Below are positions 44,723-52,931 of a DNA stretch of 64,000 nt, piece after piece. Under the pieces are notes generated by a model that was given only the letters and a program-made list of their open reading frames with translations, searched no databases and was not told the DNA's origin. The stretch's first letter is position 1. Every line of letters starts with the position of its first letter. This stretch comes from Streptomyces sp. CB00455 (GTDB lineage: Bacteria > Actinomycetota > Actinomycetes > Streptomycetales > Streptomycetaceae). Location of the stretch: positions 229,512 through 293,511 of the forward strand of contig NZ_LIVQ01000009.1 in NCBI RefSeq assembly GCF_001905445.1. Direction: 5' to 3'. A program made the translations under genes and the position numbers.

Positions 44723-45093
44723 TTCACCAGGTCGCAGACGAAGATCAGCGTCTCGCCCGGGGCGATCGCACCGCCCGCGCCGCGGTCACCGTAGGCCAGG
44801 TGCGCGGGGATGACGAGCTTGCGGCGGCCGCCGACCTTCATGCCCTGGACACCCTGGTCCCAGCCGGCGATGACCTGGCCGACACCGAGCTGGAACTGGA
44901 GCGCGGAGCCACGGTTCCAGGAGGCGTCGAACTCCTCGCCGGTGGAGAAGGCCACGCCCACGTAGTGGACGGAGACCCGGTCGCCGGGCTTGGCCTCCTC
45001 GCCGTCGCCCAGCCAGATGTCCTCCTTGACGAGCTCCTTGGGGGCCTCGCCCTCGGGGAAGTCGATCTCGGGCTTCTCGAGCTTGTCGCTCAC
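44713..45093 (-). CDS. Cytosolic FKBP-type peptidyl-prolyl isomerase
   Basis: 126-aa protein consisting of one FKBP domain: GDRVSVHYVGVAFSTGEEFDAS, FQLGVGQVIAGWDQGVQGMK and KLVIPAHLAYGDRGAGG. Active-site aromatic residues (Tyr, Phe, Trp, Tyr) are kept, so cis-trans prolyl isomerase activity is expected. Upstream lies a second FKBP that is a lipoprotein (71-bp gap). GTG start with GGAG upstream. A terminator follows. Confidence 0.95.
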   Translation of the reverse strand: MSDKLEKPEIDFPEGEAPKELVKEDIWLGDGEEAKPGDRVSVHYVGVAFSTGEEFDASWNRGSALQFQLGVGQVIAGWDQGVQGMKVGGRRKLVIPAHLAYGDRGAGGAIAPGETLIFVCDLVKVG

Positions 45094-45164
45094 GGAAAGT
45101 GCTCCTCATACGTACGAACAGGGGGCGTCTCCCGGCACCCGGCCGGGAGGCGACCGGAACAGTC

Positions 45165-46106
45165 TTACATCACGGCGAGGATGTCGAGGCTGAAGACCAG
45201 CGTCGACTTGGCCGGGATGGTCCCCTGCTCCTTGTCACCGAAGGCCATGTCCGGCGGGATGACCAGCAAGATCCGGCTGCCGACCTTCTTGCCGAGCAGG
45301 CCCTCCTTCAGGCCCTTGACGGAGAGCTCCGCCATCGGCCAGGTGACGGTCGTGTCGGTGGCGTAGGTGGACTCGAAGGTCTTGTCGTCCTTCCACGTCT
45401 TGCCGTTGAACTTGACGACGACACTGTCGGAGTCCTTCACCGCCGGGCCGTCACCGTCCAGGACGTAGTTCGAGACCAGCTTGGCGGGCTCGGCGGTGTC
45501 CTTCGGGACGGTCACGGAGACTTCCTTGCCGTCCGTGTTCGTGCCGACCTTGGGCAGGTCCTTGTTGTCCTGCGCGACCTCCTTGCCCGTGGCCGAGGCC
45601 GGGACGGAGGTGCCCTTGACGATGTCCACGACGAAGACCAGGGTGGCGTTGGGCTTGATCTTGTCGCCCGAGCCCTGCTCGCCGTAGCCCAGAGCCGGCG
45701 GGATCACGAGTTCGACACGGCTGCCGACCTTGCGGCCCTCCAGGCCCTGGTCCCAGCCCTTGATGACCATGCCGGCGCCGATGGTGACGTCGAAGGGCTT
45801 GCCCTTGCCGAAGCTGGCGTCGAAGGGCTCCTTGCCGTCCCACACCTGGCCGAGGTAGTTGACCTGGGCGATGTCGCCCTTCTTCAGCACCGGGCCGGTG
45901 CCCTCGCTGAGGGTCTCCACCTTCAGTTCCTTCGGCGGCTCGCCCTGCCCCTTGGACAGGGTGGGCGTCTCCCCGAACTTGGCGCCCTTGCTGATCGCGG
46001 GCACCCCGTTCTTCATCTGGGCGGAGTCGGAGCCCTTGTCGTCGCCACAGGCCGCTGTCGACAGCAGCAGAAGGGGTACGACAAGCAGGCCGGCAAGTCG
46101 GCGCAC
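45165..46106 (-). CDS. Two-domain FKBP-type isomerase lipoprotein
   Basis: 313-aa exported protein. The lipobox LSTAAC places Cys20 as the lipidated residue. Two FKBP domains follow: residues about 65-165 (GDIAQVNYLGQVWDGKEPFD ... GMVIKGWDQGLEG ... ELVIPPALGYGEQ) and a second, less conserved one about 215-313 (VVKFNGKTWKD ... RILLVIPPDMAFG). It probably assists folding of secreted proteins outside the membrane. It lies between pafA and the cytosolic FKBP on the same strand. Confidence 0.95.
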   Translation of the reverse strand: MRRLAGLLVVPLLLLSTAACGDDKGSDSAQMKNGVPAISKGAKFGETPTLSKGQGEPPKELKVETLSEGTGPVLKKGDIAQVNYLGQVWDGKEPFDASFGKGKPFDVTIGAGMVIKGWDQGLEGRKVGSRVELVIPPALGYGEQGSGDKIKPNATLVFVVDIVKGTSVPASATGKEVAQDNKDLPKVGTNTDGKEVSVTVPKDTAEPAKLVSNYVLDGDGPAVKDSDSVVVKFNGKTWKDDKTFESTYATDTTVTWPMAELSVKGLKEGLLGKKVGSRILLVIPPDMAFGDKEQGTIPAKSTLVFSLDILAVM

Positions 46107-46224
46107 GTGTTCCTCAGATCTCAGACGGCAAGGTGGTCGCCCGCCACTCTAAGCCGTGGGCAGGGCCCCGTACGAGATCCGTACGAGGCCCTGGCCAAGA
46201 TCGGTGCGATGTCACATCCTGCGC

Positions 46225-47586
46225 TTACATGCCGGCGATCAGCTTCTCCACGCGGTCGTCCACCGACCGGAAAGGGTCCTTGCACAGCACGGTCCGCTGC
46301 GCCTGGTCGTTCAGCTTCAGGTGCACCCAGTCCACCGTGAAGTCCCGCCGCTGCTCCTGCGCCCGGCGGATGAAGTCGCCGCGCAGCCGCGCCCTCGTCG
46401 TCTGCGGGGGCACCGACTTGCCCTCGAAGATCTTGAGGTCGTTGCAGATCCGCGCCGCCTGCCCCTTGCGCTCCAGCAGGTAGTACAGCCCGCGCCGGCG
46501 GTGGATGTCGTGGTAGGCGAGGTCTATCTGCGCCACCCGCGGGTTCGACATGGTCATGTTGTGCTTGGCCCGGTACCGCTCGATCAGCTGGTACTTCATG
46601 ACCCAGTCGATCTCGGTCCCGATCCGGTCCAGGTCCTCCGCCTCGATCGCGTCGAGGGTGCGGCCCCACAGCTCCAGCACCTGGTCCACCACGCCGGTAC
46701 GGATGCCCCGGCGCTCGGCGAAGTCCACGGCCTTGTCGTAGTACTCCCGCTGGATCTCCAGCGCGGAGGCCTCCCGGCCGCTCGCCAGGCGCACCTTGCG
46801 CTGTCCGGTGATGTCGTGGCTGACCTCACGGATGGCCCGGATCGGGTTCTCCAGGGTCAGGTCCCGCATCACGGTGCCCGCCTCGATCATGCGCAGCACC
46901 AGATCGGTGGCCCCGACCTTGAGCAGCATGGTCGTCTCGGACATGTTCGAGTCGCCGACGATCACGTGCAGCCGTCGGTAGCGTTCGGCGTCCGCGTGCG
47001 GTTCGTCGCGGGTGTTGATGATCGGCCGCGAGCGGGTGGTGGCGGAGCTGACGCCCTCCCAGATGTGCTCGGCCCGCTGGCTCACGCAGTAGACCGCGCC
47101 CCGGGGGGTCTGGAGCACCTTGCCCGCGCCGCAGATGAGCTGCCGCGTGACGAGGAAGGGAATGAGAATGTCCGCCAGGCGGGAGAATTCCCCGTGCCGG
47201 GCCACCAGGTAGTTCTCGTGGCAGCCGTACGAGTTGCCCGCCGAGTCGGTGTTGTTCTTGAAGAGATAGACGTCGCCCGCGATTCCCTCCTCGTGCAGGC
47301 GGCGTTCGGCATCGACGAGCAGGCCTTCGAGAATGCGCTCGCCGGCCTTGTCGTGCGTGACCAGCTCGGTCACGTTGTCGCATTCGGGAGTTGCATATTC
47401 CGGATGCGAACCCACGTCGAGGTACAGGCGGGCGCCGTTCCGCAGGAAGACATTGCTGCTGCGGCCCCATGACACAACACGGCGGAAGAGGTAGCGCGCC
47501 ACTTCGTCAGGAGACAGTCGGCGCTGTCCCCTGAACGTGCACGTGACGCCGTACTCGTTCTCCAGCCCGAAAATGCGGCGGTCCAT
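46225..47586 (-). CDS. pafA: Pup--protein ligase PafA
   Basis: 453-aa carboxylate-amine ligase related to glutamine synthetase. It attaches the C-terminal glutamate of Pup to target lysines using ATP. The N-terminus is MDRRIFGLENEYGVTC with the ATP/metal-binding Glu in ENEYG, and further motifs are LDVGSHPEYATPE, KNNTDSAGNSYGCHENYL and NTRDEPHADAERYRRLH. Length and motifs are normal. Followed by the two FKBP genes and pafBC, preceded by an MFS/LacI pair. Confidence 0.97.
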   Translation of the reverse strand: MDRRIFGLENEYGVTCTFRGQRRLSPDEVARYLFRRVVSWGRSSNVFLRNGARLYLDVGSHPEYATPECDNVTELVTHDKAGERILEGLLVDAERRLHEEGIAGDVYLFKNNTDSAGNSYGCHENYLVARHGEFSRLADILIPFLVTRQLICGAGKVLQTPRGAVYCVSQRAEHIWEGVSSATTRSRPIINTRDEPHADAERYRRLHVIVGDSNMSETTMLLKVGATDLVLRMIEAGTVMRDLTLENPIRAIREVSHDITGQRKVRLASGREASALEIQREYYDKAVDFAERRGIRTGVVDQVLELWGRTLDAIEAEDLDRIGTEIDWVMKYQLIERYRAKHNMTMSNPRVAQIDLAYHDIHRRRGLYYLLERKGQAARICNDLKIFEGKSVPPQTTRARLRGDFIRRAQEQRRDFTVDWVHLKLNDQAQRTVLCKDPFRSVDDRVEKLIAGM

Positions 47587-47702
47587 GACTGAACATTACG
47601 CCTTCTGCCCCCTTCTGAAACCGGGTTCGAGAGCGCCGTTCCGATCAGTTTCCGATCGCCCGTCCGACACGCCCGCCCGCCACCCGCCCGCCGCCCCCTG
47701 GA

Positions 47703-48965
47703 TCAGGGCGCCGACCGCGTCGTGGACGGCGCCGCGCAGGACCCCTCGGACGGCCCCTCAGCGGAGCCCGCCACTTCCCGGCCCCGGCCCGGGGTTGCCA
47801 GCGCCCGCTGAGTGGCCGTCAGCACCAGGAACGCCGCGACACCGGCCGCGCCGGCCACCCCGAAGCCCGCGGCGGTGCCGCCCAGCTCCACCGCCGGCCC
47901 GGCGCCCGCCGTCCCGATGGCCGCCCCCACGCCGAAGAAGGTCACCAGCCAGGAGAACGCCTCCGTCACCGTGCCCGCCGGGGCGTGCCGGTCGACGACG
48001 ATGAACGCGCACGCGAGGGAAGGCGCCAGGAAGACACCGGAAAGCGCCGCCAGGACCGTCATGGCCACCGGTGCCGGAGTCAGCATCAGCGGCAGGTAGC
48101 AGAGCGCCAGCAGTGCCACCAGCATCCGCAGCCGCCGCTCGGAGGCGCCCGTCCACCGGCGCGCCCCGTAGCAGACCCCGCCGATCAGCGCGCCCAGCCC
48201 GACCGCCGCCATCAGCCACCCGTACACCGCCTGACCGCCGTGGTCGTCGGCGTACGCCACACCGGCCACGGTGATCGACCCGAGCGCCGTACCCACGAAG
48301 AAGAAGGCCCCCAGCAGCGCCAGCAGCCCCCGCGAGCGCAGCGCGCCCAGCCAGTGGGCCTCGCGCGGCGCCGAACGCCAGCGCCGGGACGGCTCGCTGA
48401 CCACGACCGACAGCGCACCCAGCACGCCGATGGCGTTGAGGGCGAGCAGCGCCCCGGCCGGCGACCACAGCGCGACGAAGAGCGTCACCAGCAGCGGGCC
48501 GACGGTGAACATAACCTCCTGGGCCACCGCGTCCATCGCATAGGCGGCGTGCACCCGTTCCTCCTTGCCACCCAGCACGGTCGGCCACAGCGCCCGCAGG
48601 CCGCCTTCCAGCGGAGGCGTGAAGAGGCCCGCGACGACCACCGCCGCGTACGCGGCCGCCGCCGACCCCGTCCCGGACACGGACAGCCACACCATGCCGA
48701 GCGCGGAAACCACCGCGGCCGGCAGCTGGACCCGCGGCTGGCCGAACAGGTCCACCGCCCGACCGAGCAGCGGCTGGCCCACCGCGTTGGCCACGCCGTA
48801 GGCGGCCGCGAGCGCGCCCGCCAGGCTGTAGCTGCCCCCCTCGGCACGGGTGAAGAGCACGATCGCGATCGGCGCCGTGCCGTTGGGCAGCCGGCCTATC
48901 AGCGTGCCCACCAGCAACCTCGCGGCGTGCCGGGTCCTGAGCAGTTCCGCGTAACCCGCGGCCAT
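47703..48965 (-). CDS. Major facilitator superfamily transporter
   Basis: 420-aa membrane protein with about 12 helices; GTLIGRLPNGTAPIAIVLFT near residue 20 begins the first helix, and GRAVDLFGQPRVQLPA is a loop 2-3 MFS motif. It resembles drug or sugar efflux MFS proteins. ATG 48965 has AAGGGGG upstream; the frame is open to 49016. It is divergent from a LacI-family regulator, with ATACGTA boxes in the gap, so expression is probably LacI-controlled. Substrate unknown. Confidence 0.88.
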   Translation of the reverse strand: MAAGYAELLRTRHAARLLVGTLIGRLPNGTAPIAIVLFTRAEGGSYSLAGALAAAYGVANAVGQPLLGRAVDLFGQPRVQLPAAVVSALGMVWLSVSGTGSAAAAYAAVVVAGLFTPPLEGGLRALWPTVLGGKEERVHAAYAMDAVAQEVMFTVGPLLVTLFVALWSPAGALLALNAIGVLGALSVVVSEPSRRWRSAPREAHWLGALRSRGLLALLGAFFFVGTALGSITVAGVAYADDHGGQAVYGWLMAAVGLGALIGGVCYGARRWTGASERRLRMLVALLALCYLPLMLTPAPVAMTVLAALSGVFLAPSLACAFIVVDRHAPAGTVTEAFSWLVTFFGVGAAIGTAGAGPAVELGGTAAGFGVAGAAGVAAFLVLTATQRALATPGRGREVAGSAEGPSEGSCAAPSTTRSAP

Positions 48966-48998
48966 GTCCCGCCCCCTTCTGCCCGGATCCAGCCGGGG

Positions 48999-49027
48999 TA
49001 ATACGTATAACGTCACTCATATACGTA
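48999..49027. promoter_or_regulatory. Twin ATACGTA boxes between MFS and LacI genes
   Basis: ATACGTAT (49001-49008, a perfect palindrome) and ATACGTA (49021-49027) begin 20 bp apart, about two helical turns, in otherwise GC-rich DNA. They are candidate operators for the adjacent LacI protein and would cover both promoters. Confidence 0.6.
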
Positions 49028-49111
49028 CCATGGCCGCAGTCCCCCGGTCCAGGCAGCCGACCCCCCGCAGGCCCGCCCACCCCCGCCGACCCCGCGTTCC
49101 AGGAGCCCCGT

Positions 49112-50125
49112 GTGACGAGACCCACCAGCCGGGACGTGGCCACCGCAGCCGGGGTCTCCCAGGCCACCGTCTCCCTCGTCCTCGGCGACAAGTGGCGCGG
49201 CCGCGTCTCCGAGCGCACCGCCGGCCTGGTCCGCGAAGCCGCCGCAACGCTGGGCTACCGCCCCAACCTCGCCGCCCGCAACCTCCGCCTCGGCTCCACC
49301 CGCACCGCCCTCCTGGTCGTCCCCGCCCTCACCAACGAGTTCTTCGCCCGCGTCTACACCGGCGCCGCCCGCGTCGCCGCCGAACACGGCTTCGGCGTCG
49401 TCCTCTACCCCTCCCCCGACGGCACCGGACCGGCCCGCGACCCCTTCGCCTCCGCCCGCGCCGCCCTCGACGGGGTCATCGCCTCCTCCATGGCCGTCCA
49501 CGCCCTCGACGCCCTCGGCGGCGACGGCCTCCCCCTGGTCATGCTGGACAGCGACCCCACCGCCACCAGCGCCGCCGCCCACGTCAACCTCGCCATCGCC
49601 GACGGCGCCCGCCAGGTCGCCGCCCACCTCCTCGCCCTCGGCCACCGGCGCTTCCTGCACCTCGCCTCCGCCGTCGACTCCTGGACCTTCCACGTCCGCG
49701 CCGACGCCCTGGCCGCCCTCCTGACGCCCCACGCCGAGCTGCGCACCGTGCCGGCCCCCCTGACCGTCGACGGCGGCCGTGCGGCCGTGGAGGCCGCCCT
49801 AACCGCCCCCCGGGACCACGGCCGGCCCACCGCCGTCGTCTGCGACGACGACATCCTCGCGGCGGGCGCCTGCAAGGCCGCCCGCCGCCTCGGCCTGCGC
49901 GTCCCCGAGGACCTCTCCGTCACCGGCTTCGACGACCTCGCCCTCGCCACCGCCGTGGAACCGGAGCTGACCACGGTCCGCCTCCCTGCCGAACGCGTCG
50001 GCGAACACGGCATGGGCGCCCTCCTCGCCGTCCTCGACGGCGCCTCCTGGACGGCCCCCGACCTCCCCGTCGAGCTCATCGTGCGCGGCTCCTCGGGCCC
50101 GGCCCCGACCTCCGTCCCCTCCTGA
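49112..50125 (+). CDS. LacI-family transcriptional regulator
   Basis: 337-aa regulator. N-terminal LacI helix-turn-helix: TSRDVATAAGVSQATVSLVL, with the hinge RPNLAARNLRLGSTRT. The periplasmic-binding-type ligand domain covers about 60-337 (LVVPALTNEFFARVYTGAAR, AVVCDDDILAAGACKAARRL, DLSVTGFDDLALA). It is divergent from the MFS gene and presumably represses it. GTG start. Placed inside the proteasome locus but not obviously part of it. Confidence 0.93.
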   Translation: MTRPTSRDVATAAGVSQATVSLVLGDKWRGRVSERTAGLVREAAATLGYRPNLAARNLRLGSTRTALLVVPALTNEFFARVYTGAARVAAEHGFGVVLYPSPDGTGPARDPFASARAALDGVIASSMAVHALDALGGDGLPLVMLDSDPTATSAAAHVNLAIADGARQVAAHLLALGHRRFLHLASAVDSWTFHVRADALAALLTPHAELRTVPAPLTVDGGRAAVEAALTAPRDHGRPTAVVCDDDILAAGACKAARRLGLRVPEDLSVTGFDDLALATAVEPELTTVRLPAERVGEHGMGALLAVLDGASWTAPDLPVELIVRGSSGPAPTSVPS

Positions 50126-50135
50126 CCCCGTCCCC

Positions 50136-50177
50136 TCCCGACCCGGTCCCGTCCTGTCCCGACCCGGTCCCATCCCG
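50136..50177. repeat. 21-bp tandem repeat, two copies
   Basis: TCCCGACCCGGTCCC recurs at 50136 and 50157 in the C-rich spacer after the LacI gene. No coding or regulatory role is apparent. Confidence 0.6.
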
Positions 50178-50250
50178 CCCCCGTCCCGCCGTCCCCACCG
50201 CGGACGGCCCGGCCCGGCACGACCCCGGACACGGCCCCGGACACGACGAA

Positions 50251-50284
50251 GCCCCGGCCGCCCCCCTGAGGGACCGACCGGGGC
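50251..50284. terminator. Hairpin between convergent LacI and prcA genes
   Basis: GCCCCGG (50251-50257) pairs with CCGGGGC (50278-50284) with a 20-base loop. It lies between the convergent ends and could serve both directions. Confidence 0.5.
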
Positions 50285-50312
50285 CTCGCACCGAGCCCGG
50301 TACCGCCGTGCG

Positions 50313-51077
50313 CTACTCCGCTTCGTCGTCCGGGCTCTCGTCGTTCGACACGGCGTCCGCCTGCGCCGCCGCCGGCACGTCCGCCTCCAGCAGCCGCGCC
50401 AGCTGCCGCCCGCGGATCCGCTTGAACTTCCGCTGCTGCGCCCGCGTCCGGTCCAGGACCGCCACCTCCAGCCGCTCGACCGGGATCGCCTTGTCCGCGC
50501 CCCCGGCCTGACTGGACAGGGCCTGCACCGCCAGCTTCAGCGCCTCCGCCAGGGTCATCCCGTCCTGGTGCCGCTGATCGAGGAAGGTGCTGATCTGCTC
50601 GGCGTTGCCGCCGACCGCGACCGAGCCGTGCTCGTCGACGATCGACCCGTCGTGCGGGAGCCGGTAGATCTGGTCGCCCGCGGCGGTCGCACCGACCTCG
50701 GCCACCACCAGCTCCACCTCGTACGGCTTCTCGCCCGCCGAGGAGAAGATCGTGCCCAGCGTCTGCGCGTACACGTTCGCCAGACCACGGGCCGTCACAT
50801 CGTCGCGGTCGTAGGTGTATCCGCGCAGATCCGCGTAACGCACACCGCCGATCCGCAGGTTCTCGTACTCGTTGTACTTGCCGGCGGCCGCGAAGCCGAT
50901 CCGGTCGTAGATCTCGCTGAACTTGTGCAGCGCACGGGAGGGGTTCTCGCCGACGAACACGATGCCGTCGGCATACTGCAGCACGACAAGGCTGCGGCCG
51001 CGGGCGATGCCCTTGCGGGCGTATTCCGCCCGGTCGGCCATGGCCTGCTGGGGTGACACATAGAACGGAGTCGACAC
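50313..51077 (-). CDS. prcA: 20S proteasome alpha subunit
   Basis: 254-aa alpha-type subunit with N-terminal MSTPFYVSPQQAMADRAEYA and helix H0, followed by the typical core (ARKGIARGRSLVVLQYADGI, GENPSRALHKFSEIYDRIGF). It lacks a catalytic threonine. The tail is acidic. It forms the outer rings that dock ARC/Mpa. GTG start; located 46 bp downstream of prcB in the dop-pup-endoVII-prcB-prcA order. Confidence 0.98.
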   Translation of the reverse strand: MSTPFYVSPQQAMADRAEYARKGIARGRSLVVLQYADGIVFVGENPSRALHKFSEIYDRIGFAAAGKYNEYENLRIGGVRYADLRGYTYDRDDVTARGLANVYAQTLGTIFSSAGEKPYEVELVVAEVGATAAGDQIYRLPHDGSIVDEHGSVAVGGNAEQISTFLDQRHQDGMTLAEALKLAVQALSSQAGGADKAIPVERLEVAVLDRTRAQQRKFKRIRGRQLARLLEADVPAAAQADAVSNDESPDDEAE

Positions 51078-51123
51078 CGGCTGTCCGTCCCTTTCTTCTG
51101 GGCTCCTACGGAACGGCGGATGG

Positions 51124-51963
51124 TCAGAGCAGGGCGGCGCGCGGGCCGTCGGGCTGCTCCAGCCTGCGGTTGGTGACCGTACGGGCGAGCTCCTGCGACT
51201 CCTCGTCGGTCAGCCTGCGGAAGCCCTCGTCGGTGATGACGGTGACGATGGGATAGATGTGCCGGTACAGGTCCGGCCCACCGGTGGCCGAGTCGTCGTC
51301 GGCCGCGTCGTACAGCGCCTGCACGACCAGCGTGGTGGCCTGCTCCTCCGTCAGGTCGGGACGGTAGAGCTTCTTCATGGAGCCCCGGGCGAAGATCGAA
51401 CCCGAGCCGGTCGCCGCGTAGCCGTGCTCCTCGGAACGGCCGCCGGTCACGTCGTAGGAGAAGATCCGGCCCTTCTCCTTGGCCTCGTCGAAACCGGCGA
51501 AGAGCGGCACGACGGCCAGACCCTGCATCGCCATGCCCAGATTGCTCCGGATCATGGTCGACAGCCGGTTCGCCTTGCCCTCCAGCGAAAGGGTCGTCCC
51601 CTCCACCTTCTCGAAGTGCTCCAGCTCCAGCTGGAACAGCTTGACCATCTCCACCGCCAGGCCAGCCGTACCGGCGATGCCCACCGCGGAGTACTCGTCG
51701 GCCGGGAACACCTTCTCGATGTCCCGCTGCGCGATCATGTTCCCCATGGTCGCCCGCCGGTCACCGGCGAGCACGACCCCGCCGGGGAAGGTGGCGGCCA
51801 CGATGGTCGTCCCGTGCGGTGCCTCGATCACGCCTTCCGGCAGCTTGCGGTTGCCCGGGAGCATCTCGGGCGAGTGCGCGCCCAGGAAGTCCATGAAGGA
51901 CGACGACCCCGGCGTCAGGAAGGCTGCCGGTAGACGCCCTGTGCCAAGATTGTTGGCTTCCAC
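51124..51963 (-). CDS. prcB: 20S proteasome beta subunit
   Basis: 279-aa catalytic subunit. A 51-residue propeptide ends at Gly51, and Thr52 (in PHGTTIVAATFPGGVVLAGD) becomes the N-terminal nucleophile after autoprocessing. The core includes IEKVFPADEYSAVGIAGTAG and SGSIFARGSMKKL. GGAGGG lies upstream of GTG 51963. Its first 49 bases lie inside the 3' end of the upstream endonuclease VII-like gene, in another frame, so the two are translationally close. Confidence 0.98.
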   Translation of the reverse strand: MEANNLGTGRLPAAFLTPGSSSFMDFLGAHSPEMLPGNRKLPEGVIEAPHGTTIVAATFPGGVVLAGDRRATMGNMIAQRDIEKVFPADEYSAVGIAGTAGLAVEMVKLFQLELEHFEKVEGTTLSLEGKANRLSTMIRSNLGMAMQGLAVVPLFAGFDEAKEKGRIFSYDVTGGRSEEHGYAATGSGSIFARGSMKKLYRPDLTEEQATTLVVQALYDAADDDSATGGPDLYRHIYPIVTVITDEGFRRLTDEESQELARTVTNRRLEQPDGPRAALL

Positions 51964-52502
51964 GCGTGTCCCTCCAGGTATGAGATGGCCCGACGCAGAG
52001 TGTCGGGATCGTCTCCCAACTTGCCGATGGCCGAGTTGCAGTTGAAGCACAGTACGCCTCGGACCTTACCCGTCGCGTGGCAGTGATCCACATGCACAGC
52101 CGGAGCCTTTAGGCAAATACAGCAAAGTCCGCCTTGAGCTGCAATCATTTCGTCACGCTGAGCCTCGGTGATGCCATAGGAACGCTTGAGATGCCCCGCC
52201 CGGCCCTCCGCCGCACGACATACCTTGCAGCGAGTGGACAAGCCGTCCGATGCCGTCTTGTTGCGGTCCCATTCGGAATGCGGTTTGACCTCCCCGCAAC
52301 GGCGGCAGTACTTGTGCCCTTGCGGGGCAGGAACGCGTGGACGCACATTCCGACCCTTGGCTTTCTGGCGCTCCTGGTGATAGTCGGCCACGCACGGCCT
52401 GCAGTAGACCTGCAAGCCGTCGCGCATCGCCTTGTTTGCAGCGAAGGAGCTGCGGGGCTTCGTCTCCCCACATCTCACGCACCGCTTCTCAGCCTCCGAC
52501 AC
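51915..52502 (-). CDS. Recombination endonuclease VII-like HNH nuclease
   Basis: 195-aa protein. Two N-terminal zinc-knuckle repeats (CVRCGETKPRSSF...YCRPC and CRRCGEVKPHSEW...RCKVC) are followed by the endonuclease VII domain: CICLKAPAVHVDHCHATGKV near residue 140 with RGVLCFNCNSAIGKLGDD. The family includes T4 gp49-type structure-specific nucleases and many mobile HNH enzymes. It lies between pup and prcB and overlaps prcB by 49 bp. GC content is visibly lower, and ATT, CTA, AAA and TTG codons are frequent, suggesting transfer. It starts at GTG 52502. A role in proteolysis is not indicated by its motifs. Confidence 0.9.
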   Translation of the reverse strand: MSEAEKRCVRCGETKPRSSFAANKAMRDGLQVYCRPCVADYHQERQKAKGRNVRPRVPAPQGHKYCRRCGEVKPHSEWDRNKTASDGLSTRCKVCRAAEGRAGHLKRSYGITEAQRDEMIAAQGGLCCICLKAPAVHVDHCHATGKVRGVLCFNCNSAIGKLGDDPDTLRRAISYLEGHAWKPTILAQGVYRQPS

Positions 52503-52544
52503 TCACCCTCCACGAGGAGTATTACCTTCAATTCGAAGGCAGAA

Positions 52545-52757
52545 TCACTCTCCACCCTTCTGAACGAAGGAGCGCACGAAGTCCTCGGCGTTCTCCTCCA
52601 AGACATCGTCAATCTCGTCAAGTACGGAGTCGACGTCGTCGGAGAGCTTTTCCTGGCGCTCCTTGAGGTCGGTCGATTCCTCGACCGCCGCCTCCTCGAC
52701 CTCCTCGGTCGAGCGCGTCGCCTTCTGCTGTCCGCCGCCGGTGTCCTTGGTCGCCAT
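52545..52757 (-). CDS. pup: Prokaryotic ubiquitin-like protein Pup
   Basis: 70-aa disordered acidic protein starting MATKDTGGGQQKATRSTEEV and ending in Gly-Gly-Glu after DFVRSFVQK. The Lys/Glu coiled-coil segment ERQEKLSDDVDSVLDEIDDV binds Mpa/ARC, and the C-terminus is ligated to substrates by PafA. Since the codon is Glu rather than Gln, deamidation by Dop should not be needed. GAGG lies five bases before the ATG. It is placed between dop and the endonuclease gene. Confidence 0.98.
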   Translation of the reverse strand: MATKDTGGGQQKATRSTEEVEEAAVEESTDLKERQEKLSDDVDSVLDEIDDVLEENAEDFVRSFVQKGGE

Positions 52758-52836
52758 GTCTACCTCACCCCGCTCGGTTCGCACGCTCACGTCGAGAGAC
52801 CCCGCGAATTCGGGATCCCTCAAGATCAGACCCTAC

Positions 52837-52862
52837 GTCGGACCCTACAAGGAGGGTCCGAC
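52837..52862. other. Perfect stem-loop between dop and pup
   Basis: GTCGGACCCT (52837-52846), loop ACAAGG, AGGGTCCGAC (52853-52862): a 10-bp stem without a U-tract in the 174-bp gap. It could end the dop transcript, be a leader element or an operator for a pup promoter; the adjacent TAGGGT on the minus strand is a possible -10. Confidence 0.5.
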
Positions 52863-52931
52863 ATTCGTCCCGGCACTTCCACAAGTCCGGCTGTCCCCAT
52901 GATTCCCTCGCCGGGGGCCTTTCAGCCGCGT

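Noticed and set aside
47703..50125. MFS/LacI pair as a recent insertion in the proteasome locus
   Set aside because: Composition is normal, and from memory two genes also lie between pafA and prcA in S. coelicolor, so it appears to be ancestral.
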